Source: Rotaria sp. Silwood1
Taxonomy: Eukaryota; Rotifera; Eurotatoria; Philodinida; Philodinidae
Assembly (NCBI GenBank): GCA_905250075.1
Contig: CAJNOP010000057.1
Location: forward strand, 425,103 to 489,102
Length of the DNA: 64,000 nt
Reading direction: 5' to 3'
Shown: in pieces, positions 22,341 through 33,087 of the stretch
Numbering within the stretch: position 1 is the stretch's first letter
Layout: the number at the start of each line of letters is the position of its first letter
The notes under the pieces: generated by a model
Seen by the model: only the letters and a program-made list of their open reading frames with translations
The model's database searches: none
Told to the model about the DNA's origin: nothing
Translations under genes and position numbers: made by a program

Positions 22341-25070
22341 TTTGTGTATCGATTGTGTCTTAACCTATAGAGAAGTTGATAAAAAAAAAACAGGACGCAT
22401 TAAATTACCAAAGATTTTGAGAGATGAAGATTGAGCTTTATGAGCTCATATTGGAGGCTCATCTCAATGTTTGAATACATTCAGTTTCTCATGCCTGTGA
22501 CAATGCAGATAATATATCTAACAACAGAAGTGTATCAAATCATTGATTTATCATGACAGCATTATTTACAGTGCTGCTACTATCTGAATCAAAATTTGTT
22601 GCATCTTTGTGATTAGAGAAGTATTGTTCAATCGAGAACACTGCTGTTCTTATAAAGAAATGAGTTTCTTTCGACATATTTGATTACACAAGTCAAAAAA
22701 GGCACTATCAGGAGTCTCTGTGTGTTTATTATTTACATCGACTAGTGGATTGCAGCAACAAATGTCTCAAACTGACGCAGTATGTGACGTTCACTCCGTA
22801 AAAACAACATTATGCTTCCACATTAACGGTTGACTAGATGTATTCAAAAATGAAACAAATTATGTTTGTTATAGAATACTTTTAAAAGTTTTCATGGTTT
22901 TTCTATGTATACACAGTCTGAAACAAAATATTGATAAGTGCACAATAGTCATAGGTTTTCTTTGCAAGGTATGTTGACAGAGATGTATTTATACTATGCA
23001 CAGTTGAGAAGCCTACAAGAATGTTTTTACTTGAATGAAAGTATTCAAGAATAGGAACAGTAAACAGAAAAAAATGAAGTATGTAAATAGAAAGGAAAGT
23101 CTTCTCAATAGCTGACTAAATGGTAAACACTATAAACTCAAGAGATTTTCATTTTGTTTTGCTGAAGAAAAAAATAGGATTGAAATTGTTTTTTTAACTA
23201 TATTATTTTTGTTGTGTTCGATTGATTATAAGTTAGTATTATTCATCGTTTGATCTGCCAAATTTTAATGTGAGCTTTGTGAAATTCGTGAAACTCATAG
23301 CATGCAAGTAAAAATAGGAGTTTTTTTTGAGCTCTTTTGGGAACTGTAAAGATCGACAATGCACTGAAACATTTTTATATTGATATAGCAATAAATGAAG
23401 CATTATCGTCATCTTTCTCGGACTTAGTTGTGTGCAACTATAAAAAGAAAATTCGATTTATTTCTCTAGTCCATGATTCGGACAAAAGTCAACATCGAAT
23501 AAAGCATCTCTTAGTCAATACATCAGTGATTGAGCTCGGAAGAAAAACTAATCAACATTCATGCTTATCTTCTAAATAAATAAAAGCATCTAATTCTAAA
23601 ATATCGGGCTGGGCATATATTTTTTCTATCATAATAAACGTTTTTACATAATAAAAAATTTGCATAAAAATATATGATAGAAGAGTCATCTTTTGCGCAC
23701 TTTCAACGACTGCCATTGCAGGATGAAATGACGATAGAACGCCTAAAGTAAACGAGAAATATTTTACTAAAATCTTTATTAGTTGATCAACTTTTCACAA
23801 AAAAAGTGCTACTTATGAAATTGTACTAATTGGATATTGTATTAAAAAATTTGAACAGAATCACATCTGGTCATAGATCGAACGTGTGACAATATGGATA
23901 ACATTAATATGGTTCCCTAGACAGATGCTCTCGCGACACAACTACGAGTATGGGAAGTCTGTGCATGTGAGTATGAATGTTGATCACATGTGCACTTACA
24001 CCTACACCCATACTTGACTCGAGGAAACAAGTGTTCGATGAGCAAGTATCGCAGAAGCATCTGTCATAGCATCAACAATATGATTTGTTCAAACAAAAGC
24101 TTTCATAATTTTTGACAATTTTTCAATTGTATTTCTTGTATCCGTAATCAATGAAACATATTGACTACGATGTTAATTAGGGAGATGCAGTTCCAGTTTA
24201 TTGACTATTGTAATCATAGGCTTATGAAGAAAGTCTTTCAGCTGACCAATCGTTTTTCAGTCGAAATGATGTGTATGATGATGTCCCACATGAGCTATGA
24301 ATATTCTGAAAAAAAATTCGTGTCCTTAGCTTATTGCTGGGAAGACACAGCACTTTAACAGTAAGTTTTGAATAATTGCCATTGAAACAAAAAAATTAGC
24401 GAGGATAGTTTATTTGTGAGAGTTTCACATTTTTTTTTAATTTGCTTCTATCCTGAAATAAGAACATTAAATCTGACGGCTTATATGAGTGATGTTAATG
24501 ACATGTTCTTACTATAGTTGTATCTTAGGACGGAAATAAATCAAAAGATCTGAAACTTTTACAATAAACTATTCTCATTAACGCCTGTTCCAAGTCTAAA
24601 CACAAAAATCAGTTTATCTGTTAACTTGGCATTCATTTAAAAACTACTGTTAAAATACAGTACCTCTGCACCAATAAATTAAGGGCACGAACTCTTTTCA
24701 GAATATTCATAGCTTATTTGGATCTAAATAATGCATAGTCTCGACTCAAAAGTGATTTATCACTTGGAGGGTTTTCTTCGTTAGTGTAGTTGGCACTCGG
24801 TGATGCACTGTTACCAGTTTTCAGTGAAGCTTCGAAACATAGTACTACAAAATATTTATTACTGAGTTACTGTTCAGTACTTACACCAACATTCCAAATG
24901 CATATAAAATGCAAATCAATAATTATGTTTAACAGCATTATCTTTTCTTACAAAAATTTGGAGCATATACATCACGACATGATTTTCTTTGAATATGCTC
25001 ATGTATTATTTTGTCTATACTATTGTAAAGTTTATTTATGAATAAAATTTATTTAATAAATGCGTTAAAC
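22341..25070. other. Gene-poor stretch
   Basis: No supported gene. Small open frames at 23337-23579, 24161-24358 and 24790-25041 have no domain or convincing start context. A near-palindrome rich in GTGCATGTGA / TCACATGTGCAC lies at about 23945-24015 and is flanked by ACACCTACACCC. Confidence 0.45.
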
Positions 25071-26039
25071 TTATAAATCATTGTTAAGTACATAAAATCC
25101 GCGTTGACTTGGTTGTTTTAATAATTGATTTTGTTTTTTTTGTTCAGAAAATGAAATATCATCTTTTTGACTATCTAATGATCCTATACTAAATGTATGT
25201 GAAACAATACTTGATCGTTGATTATTATTATTATCATTAGTTTTCCATTTGCGATATTTCAAATATACAGCTAAACATAAACATAGTATAGATATTGAAA
25301 ATACTAAAATACCACCAATAAACAGAAGTAGATTTGTTTTCGTTACACGAGGTTTTGTTGATGAATGAATTATAATAGAAGACTTAATAGTAATCATTTC
25401 TGTAGAAAATTTCTTTTTATTATTCGATTGAAATATTACACAATTATTTGAACGAGTTGGAGATTCTTTATATCGACTGACATCATAAATATGTTTTGTA
25501 TTTTTATCACAATGTAACTGTATTTCAATACCATTTAAGGGTATTTTAAAAAGATCTGTTTCTAAGTCTAATAGAATTTGTTTTCTATAACTAGATAAAA
25601 TAAAAAATAAATAAGAATAATCTATTCCATTCGGTTTCATGAATGATTGTATATAAGTTAAATTTAATTCTTTGAAATTATCATGATCTACTTTAATATA
25701 TAATGTATTATAAATTTTTGAATCAGTTGGTATTTTAAATAAATTGTTTAAAATATGAAGATAATTAGAAAAAAACATTTCAAATAATGTATTATTATAA
25801 AATATAAATTCAACACAGTGAAAATCTCTTTTACATTTATCACGCCATATTCTATTTATTATTTTTATATGTCGTAATGTAATTAAACATCGTAAACATT
25901 CTTGATAAACTAATTCACTAAAATTTATAGCTCTATCTATATTACAATATTGATTAAAATTGATTTTTTCATTGGCAAAAAAGAAACATTGACTATTTAC
26001 TATCGAGAAGTATAATATTAAAATTAAAAAAAATTTCAT
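25071..26039 (-). CDS. Single-exon type I membrane protein of unknown function, 322 aa
   Basis: One uninterrupted frame with a clear signal peptide (MKFFLILILYFSIVNSQ). The ectodomain of about 220 residues has spaced cysteines (near 19, 32, 48, 51, 68 and 74) and several N-x-S/T sites. A single TM helix lies at about 234-256 (LLLFIGGILVFSISILCLCL). The polar cytoplasmic tail has Asn/Gln/Ser-rich segments. I recognise no domain family. Codon usage resembles the neighbouring genes, and the sequence is not low complexity, so it looks like a real gene. It may be a rotifer-specific surface protein. It stands alone, with gene-poor sequence on both sides. Confidence 0.72.
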   Translation of the reverse strand: MKFFLILILYFSIVNSQCFFFANEKINFNQYCNIDRAINFSELVYQECLRCLITLRHIKIINRIWRDKCKRDFHCVEFIFYNNTLFEMFFSNYLHILNNLFKIPTDSKIYNTLYIKVDHDNFKELNLTYIQSFMKPNGIDYSYLFFILSSYRKQILLDLETDLFKIPLNGIEIQLHCDKNTKHIYDVSRYKESPTRSNNCVIFQSNNKKKFSTEMITIKSSIIIHSSTKPRVTKTNLLLFIGGILVFSISILCLCLAVYLKYRKWKTNDNNNNQRSSIVSHTFSIGSLDSQKDDISFSEQKKQNQLLKQPSQRGFYVLNNDL

Positions 26040-29000
26040 TTAAATAATATTTTATTAATAATGTTATAAGAAATCATAAATATTTCTTTATTTCAAATAT
26101 TATAAACAAAAATAAAAAAAAAACATTTTGATTACACATTGGTATGGCGCTTAAAATTTTGATAAATCAATTATTTGAATAATGGTTTTCATCATATCTA
26201 TTAGTTCGTAGATAATAAAACATAGATATATTATTCAACAATATAGAATCAAAAGATATTTTAAACAGATAGATACTGCTTGCTTGTTTATGTATTTAAC
26301 GCTTCCAAAGAGAAGATGTGTATAGTAACTCAGAAAATTGCACGTACTCGTCTCAAATGTAAGATCTCACCAACAAACTAACGAATTTAAAATGTAAGTG
26401 ATTTATGACGTACACAGATTGAGAAAATTGAATTCTAAGGTATTTACAGTGCATGTAATAAAATAGTAACTTCCATTTATGACTTGGATATTATAAAACC
26501 AGTGTAGAAATTATCTAAGAACTGCGTATGATGTGTTAATAGCAGAATTCGTACCGACAATCAGACTTAGACTAAAAAATCTCGTTGAATTTAGAAGTAT
26601 CGTTTGAGTCTAAAAATGTTGGACCTGACAGGCTCCAATATAATGTGCCAATAACCTCATTTTTTCCCATGATTGGGGACACAGCTGACTGTTTCGCATA
26701 AGAACGAATAGATTTCAAATATAGATCTTAAGATCTTTCGTTTCCTTGTATGTGAAACATACTGTTTCTTATATAACTCGAAGAGTTCTATCCAATCTAT
26801 CACAAAAAAAGAGAAAAATAAATCCTGTCGTAATTCTAAATTGTTGACACATAATATATACTGTAAATACCTTAAAATTCGAATATTTCAATATATGTAG
26901 ATCATAACCAGTTCATATTTTTTTAAATTTGTTAATTTGTTGATTCACATGAATATATTCAATGTTCTTGAGTTACAATAGATACACTTCTATTGTCAGT
27001 TAAAATTCAAAACAAATATATGGTTAAATTTGTAGAATATCCAAATTATTCACTAAGCTCTTCTTTTCTAATGATCTCGATTGCGAGAACAACGATTTCG
27101 AAATTTATTCGTATTAGATATCAAAAGAACTCTTCAATACTTGTTGTTTTTATTTATTTAGTGGACGACTAGTACTGTTTTTTCATTACTACATACAAGC
27201 AAGATGGCTGCGATGCCACCAGAACTAGGACCAACACTTTTTCATTGCGAGTGATACTTTTTATGATCGTGTAAGACTTGCGTCAAATTTCATATTCTTA
27301 CAACTCATGTGTTCTAAAAGTTTATGCAAAAGTTATTGAGTAACCATCACTTCGATATTTACTGTGACAATTTCGACAGTAAAATTAACCATCTTTTTTT
27401 CGCAAACAATAGAGTTGTCAAACACATGAACATGTAAAATAGATGCTGTGAAGTATTAATGAGTTTTAAAAAACGTAAGGAATCTTCAAGAGGAAATACA
27501 TTAGAGGTCATGCGATTTATGAAACAGAATCAAAACTTTTTCGGACTAGGACCAAAGTCCATTGGTCCCGCTCATCACTAATAATCTCTCTTGAATTATG
27601 TTCGACTTGATATGATTTATAAGATAATTCGCTGAACATCATAGAATATTCAACTATCATCTACAGCCTTGGATGGAACAACTTTTCTCTCGAAATCTCA
27701 ATCTCGATTTCGGTAAATTTTTTCTAGTAATCTAAGTGTAGATAAAGTGTCAAATGTTAGTCCCACACATGTCTAATCTATATACTTACATATATATGAT
27801 TTTTTATGAAATAATAGCTGTGCTTTAAAATAAAAAGTAGGCTAAAGCAATAAGCAAATAGATTTTTCTTTCTTATAGTTTTTACAAACATTTGGTTTTT
27901 TAGAGAAATAAGAATTTTCCAGAAAGAATTTTTTATTATGTGTCAATAAGTAAAGAAATCAAGATAATATCAATAGCATATAATGGACTTATAGTGCGAT
28001 GGTGGTCAAAAAAGAAAGGATATTGAGAATAAGAATAAGCAACATTATTTTATCTAAAAAAAAATAATTTACTATTCGAATTTGTGATCTAGCAAAAGAA
28101 AAATGTTAAGAATGGCACACGCTGTTTGTTCTATGAAAGTGTGAATATATATAGAGAGAGATAAAGATATAATGGCAAAATAAAAGAATATGACACGAAC
28201 ATATTCCTGACAAGAAAATAAAAACGCAAGAATAATATTCTAATTGTCGTTTTTGTTTTTTTGCTATGTTCATGTCTAGAGTTCAATAGACATATCATCC
28301 TAGAGAAAGAAAAATCATCAAAAGAAGGTAGAAGATATGGACGAGGATAACTTAGAAGAAGAGAAAAAATAATTGAGTGGGATAAAACTGATAAGATCAC
28401 ACATAAATGAAAGAAAACATATACCTGTGTAAATGTGTATGTGCCAGAGAAAAAGGAGAAAGAACGTGTAAGATTATATTTTATATGATTGTTTTACCTT
28501 CATAAGATAGTTAGTTCAATGAAGCAGCATTAACTGAAACAGATATAAGTTTTATTTGCATGAGAAAGAGAAAAGAATATTTAATTAAAAAAAAAAAACA
28601 GAAAAAAAAAGAAAAACGAGAAGAAAGGAGACAGTCATTCACACTTGCCAATTCAGAGATACGAAACAAAAAAATGTGTAAGAAGACAAAAAGGAAAAAA
28701 ATCAAAGGGAGTATTACAAATGATGAGGAAAATGAAACACAGATACTGTATAGATTCAGCAGATCATTATTTTCCAGCTTATTTGAATTGAATAATAGAA
28801 AAAAAGAAAACAAAGCAAAGAATCAAGAACAAAAGACAAGAAATCAAGGCAGTAGCACTTTTTGATTGTCATTTGCTCTGCCAATATGAAAAAAAAAAGT
28901 TCACAGGGAATGCCTAAAAACAGAAGAGAAAGCGGACGGACTATCTTAAAGAAAAACAAAAGCAGGAGCTCAATGAGAGATAATAGTGTTCAAAAGAGCA

Positions 29001-29068
29001 CCATATTATATGCATATAAAACACAAGAAAATGTAAGAAGAATAGAATAGTGTATTACATTTTCTATA
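26040..29068. other. Intergenic, no gene seen (one inverted-repeat element inside)
   Basis: AT-rich. Bases 28550-29050 are strongly purine-biased on the plus strand, which produces Lys/Arg-rich open frames on that strand and Phe/Leu/Ser-rich ones on the other. I regard these as artefacts. I looked on the minus strand for further RRM exons of the PTB gene and found none. Confidence 0.5.
26430..26880. mobile_element. MITE-like element with 21-bp terminal inverted repeats
   Basis: Bases 26430-26450 and 26860-26880 are inverted copies with one mismatch in 21. The roughly 410-bp interior has no open frame of note. Size and structure suit a non-autonomous DNA transposon. I could not define a target-site duplication with confidence. 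Confidence 0.55.
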
Positions 29069-32000
29069 TCACAAGCGCAGAAAGTCAGCAGAGTACATGG
29101 TGGGTGTACTGTTGTTGTTGTAAAAATAAAGAGCAGAAGGTGAAGATAGAGTTGCAGTTTTCCCAGTAGCAACACCAGTACCACCACCATTTCCACATAC
29201 CTCATCAGATGATGATGTTGGAGCTGAAAGAAATATATATGGGCTTGTAGTTGGTGCATGTTGATGAGCATGTTGTTGTAATGTTGATAAGGATAATGGA
29301 GATTGTGTTGTATTTGTTGTTTGTAATAATGTTGTTGTAGGATTTGTTCCACTTGGAATTGAACAAGCTATTGCTGTTGTATATTGTTGAGCTAATTGAC
29401 TTGCATTTAACATAGTTGCTGTTGATGCTAAATTTATTTTATAATTAATAGTTAAAAAGAACATTGTTTGATAAATTTTTCTATGATTCAAGATGAAACT
29501 AATTTCATAATATACAAAATCATCTATAGAATATTCTTGACATATTTTAAAAAGATTAATTATGTTTCATAATGAAAACAGCTAACAGGAGATATCTTAG
29601 CTCATACTTGTCTTTCATCAGGACAAACAGAAGAGTCTCTTACAATACAAGAGGGTAACAGGACAAGTCAATTGTATTATACAAGACTTCAGTATTTATT
29701 AACAATCCTATTCATCCTAGAGGTATCAATGGGTTAGGATGAGGCGAAGAAAGTCGACCCTTGATTTATTGATTTTTGATCCGACCCAGTCTATGAATCA
29801 CTCATCTAATTGCATTGCATAAGTTCTTAATATACGAATGAATAAATATAGTTCGGTAATATATTTGATAACTTTCAAAACCTTCGATTCTGTTGAATCC
29901 AACAATATTTTCTGATATTTTACTTGGAAAGTCAAAAAATTTCCAACACTAAGATGTGTTTACTGTTTGATTTTTAATAACAGCATATGTCGATAGTTAT
30001 TGTTGCAAAATAAAACTAGTTCATTCGGCTGTTTACCATTTTATATGTGGTGATAGAGAAGATTTCGTAGGAATAGAAATCGTAATTGATGAGCATGTTA
30101 TAATTGTTGATGAAGGAGGCAAAAGTTAAACAAGGACATTTTTTTTAATATAAAGAAAGCCTTCTAAGGTAATAAAAATTTTATCTTTTGCTGTATATAT
30201 TGACTATTCTTTGTAGAAATATTTTAGTGAATAGAAGAAATAACATGTGATTTTCGAAAAAAGATTTAATAATAATACATAACATCTTTTAAGAAATTTT
30301 TTATTTTATTCGAGATTTAGTCCAGTCATTTGAAACCTCTAATTCATACAATACTTTAAATATTACACTGTAGAAACAATTTATACTTACATTCAAACGC
30401 CTATCAAACATTCCTATGTTCTTCAAATAATCATAAAAAAAACTAATGACTACATATCTAATATCTTTCGTTCGATTAAATATACGATGAACAGTTAAGT
30501 ACTTACTTGGAAAATGAATAGCACCATTGTTTATCGTAGAAAGTGTTGTCAATGGAGCTCCAGTAAATGCCATCAATGGTGAGCCATAAACATTAGGAAT
30601 ACCTTTTTAAAAAAAAAAGAAAGTAATAATTATCTTAATTGAAGAGTAAAATATATATAATTCTATACCTGTTAAATATCTTGCACCGATTGAAATAGGT
30701 TCATTAGTATTTTCACTTGATGGTAATGTTGGATTTGTATAATCTCGACTTTTATCATTATTATATTTGACATTTAATGCATGTAATTTAGAAAAATCAA
30801 TTTGTAATGTACAACAACCATTATAAATATTTTGACCATTTAAACTCTTTAGAATAAAAAATATAAAATAATTAAGTTTTTTTTTCTTTTAATAATTAAT
30901 TTAATATTTTTACCAATTTTGCAGATTGTGCAGTTGTTGCATCTTTCATTTGTATTAATCCTTGAAATTTATCTAAAAAATTCAACACTAATCAATAACA
31001 CAAATAAAAATTTTATTTTATATTTTTACCATTTTTTGTAAAAGTAATTATTTTTAAAACAACACCAAATTTGCTAAAGATCTTAAAAATTAAAAAAAAT
31101 AAAACAACAATTTTAAAACGGTAAAGACAATTTCTTTATCTTACCTGATGAAATATATCAACATTAACTGGATAAATCATATTACTAACAACAACACGTA
31201 ATACACAATTTTGTCCACCTGTTCGTCCAATGTCTTGTAATGTTGTTGCTGATTGTAGTGCAGCTTGTGCTTGTTGATTATTTGCATTATTTGGATCGGT
31301 TTTTAATTCTTGATGATTTGAAAATTGTACAAATATTTGTCGACCATTTAATAATATCGGTATTGAAGAAAAATAATCAGTCATTGCTTGTGCATGTTCA
31401 ATACTGTCAAATTCAAGAAAAGCCTAAAAAATTTAAGTAAATTTTTTTGTTTCTTTTTTTTTAATTAACACTAAAAACAAAAAATCTTTTATGCTAACTT
31501 GATTTTTTTTTCGTAAATTAAGTACATTTGTAATTTTACCGAATGAAAGACCAAATTGAACGATTTCTAATTCACTTGCATCAATATTTCTTAAATGAAC
31601 TAATAAACAAAAAGAAAAGATAATACAAATTTTAAGAGTTTATATTATTGTTTTTTACTTACTAACACGTGATGGTGGACTTTTTTCAATTCGTGCCTAA
31701 ATAAAAGAAAACAACAACAATGATGTTTTGTTTTTCAATTCTCATGAAACTTATGATTGACCCTATATGTGTATAGTACTTGAACTCAAACTTTTCATAT
31801 ATTCAAAAAATATAAGGATTCGAATGGTAGCGACAAATATTGAACTTTAAGAGTAAAACATTTTTTAAAATTAAATATTGATTGTTTTTTAGCTGAAATG
31901 ATCATTCAACTGATGTATTTTTACATTTTCATTGTGACAGGTCAGTTATGTTCAATGAAAGATAATTACGAAATCAATCTCCTTTCGAATAATAAAAATT

Positions 32001-32303
32001 CGAAATCTAATATAATCGTATATAGAAATTGAAGTGTTTCATCAATATTCAATTTAACATACTTTTTTGGCTTCATTACTATCACCATTTTGATGTCCAT
32101 TATTAAGATTATATGAACTATTGCTGTTATTATTATTATTTGTATTGTTATTCATTTCTTCTTCGTTAGAGGTGACAGCAAGTATTTTTGTTGGTGGTGA
32201 TGTTGAAAGATCATTCGAAAGTAGACGCTAAGAGAGAAGATAAAATGTAGAAAAAGTTTCGCTTTGTTCACATCAAATCGATTAGATTTATATATACCTT
32301 CAT
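29069..32303 (-). CDS. PTBP: Polypyrimidine-tract-binding protein (PTB/hnRNP I family) with only RRM1-RRM2, 10 exons, 442 aa
   Basis: Exons on the minus strand: 32303-32298, 32227-32063, 31696-31663, 31599-31499, 31423-31145, 31081-31030, 30972-30914, 30846-30669, 30602-30507 and 29427-29069, all in phase. The N-terminus [10 protein letters not shown] echoes PTB's KRGSDELFS. RRM1 (about 66-150: [41 protein letters not shown]) and RRM2 (about 180-265: [46 protein letters not shown]) are close to PTB. These nuclear proteins bind CU-rich RNA and regulate splicing. After the linker the frame ends in a Gln/Thr/Ser/Asn-rich tail and TGA, with no RRM3 or RRM4. An acceptor 6 bases before the ATG may be a trans-splice site. 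Isoforms with other 3' exons cannot be excluded. Confidence 0.88.
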
Positions 32304-32704
32304 AGATCGCTAAAATATTAAAAAAGAAAAAAGAAAAAAATAACATTATATAGGAACAAAAAAATAGAAGAAATTTAGACGATATTTATCGACTTCTTCT
32401 CAATTATTTCTTGAATATACATACTCAAAAATCATCAAAAATTCGATTACTATTCTTTCTTCTTCTTTCTTTTATTAGGCTTTTTTTCTCGTCTATGATG
32501 ATGATTATTATTATTATAAGAACGACGACCTGTTCATCGATTCCTCGAATAAATGTTAGGTTGCGGTCATTGTTTGATAGAAACGAAAAAAAAAATGAGA
32601 AATAAAATTTGATTGTTCTCGGATTAAGGGACAATGTCCATTCGTTTGTTATAAGATTATTTTTTTTCTTTCATTGCTTATACGCGTTTCGGCTTCCGTG
32701 CTAG

Positions 32705-32721
32705 TTAAACAGAACAAATAT

Positions 32722-32757
<36 letters not shown>

Positions 32758-32775
32758 AAGCAAGAGAGAGAGAGA
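32705..32775 (+). repeat. GA-rich microsatellite
   Basis: A nearly uninterrupted (GA)n tract with a short CAAGCAAG interruption, lying between the PTB start and the orphan upstream exon. The Glu/Arg open frame across it is a by-product of the repeat. Confidence 0.9.
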
Positions 32776-32954
32776 ATTGGGTCGCTGCTAGGCGCGAAAA
32801 CTGTCAAATGCATCTTTTCTCCTTCTCAACGACGAATGACAACAAATGAAATACAAATACAAATGCGAACAATGATTCGCATATGATGACTTGCCAGTGG
32901 AAAGAGATGTTCATGAGGTCGTTGTATAGTATAGGCTAAATACTTTGTTGTTGA

Positions 32955-33087
32955 AGTAGAATTTAATGATGTTGATGATAAATCAACAGGTTGGTAATAA
33001 ATCGTATTTTGTCCATTATGAGGATAAATAGCAGTACCATCAAGAGTATGTTTAGCTACTCGAATAAGTGCCGCTGATTGCGACATG
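32955..33087 (-). CDS. Orphan coding-like 5' exon upstream of PTB (partial)
   Basis: From an ATG at 33087 the minus strand reads MSQSAALIRVAKHTLDGTA, then YYQPVDLSSTSLNS, with good coding character, to a possible donor near 32946. No in-phase join to the MKRLL exons of PTB was found: a join from that donor puts a stop in frame. It may be an alternative PTB first exon spliced elsewhere (for example after ...ALIR at a GTAGCT), a coding-like 5' leader, or a separate small gene. End coordinates are approximate. Confidence 0.4.

Noticed and set aside
28511-29050. Several open frames of 60-100 codons on both strands, Lys/Arg-rich or Phe/Leu/Ser-rich
   Set aside because: They arise from a purine-biased stretch that lacks stops on both strands. 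No domain, no splice context.
29500-30500. Search for RRM3/RRM4 exons inside the last PTB intron
   Set aside because: No segment with RNP1/RNP2-like motifs was found on the minus strand.
32674-32886. 70-codon frame rich in Arg/Glu
   Set aside because: It is produced by the GA microsatellite.
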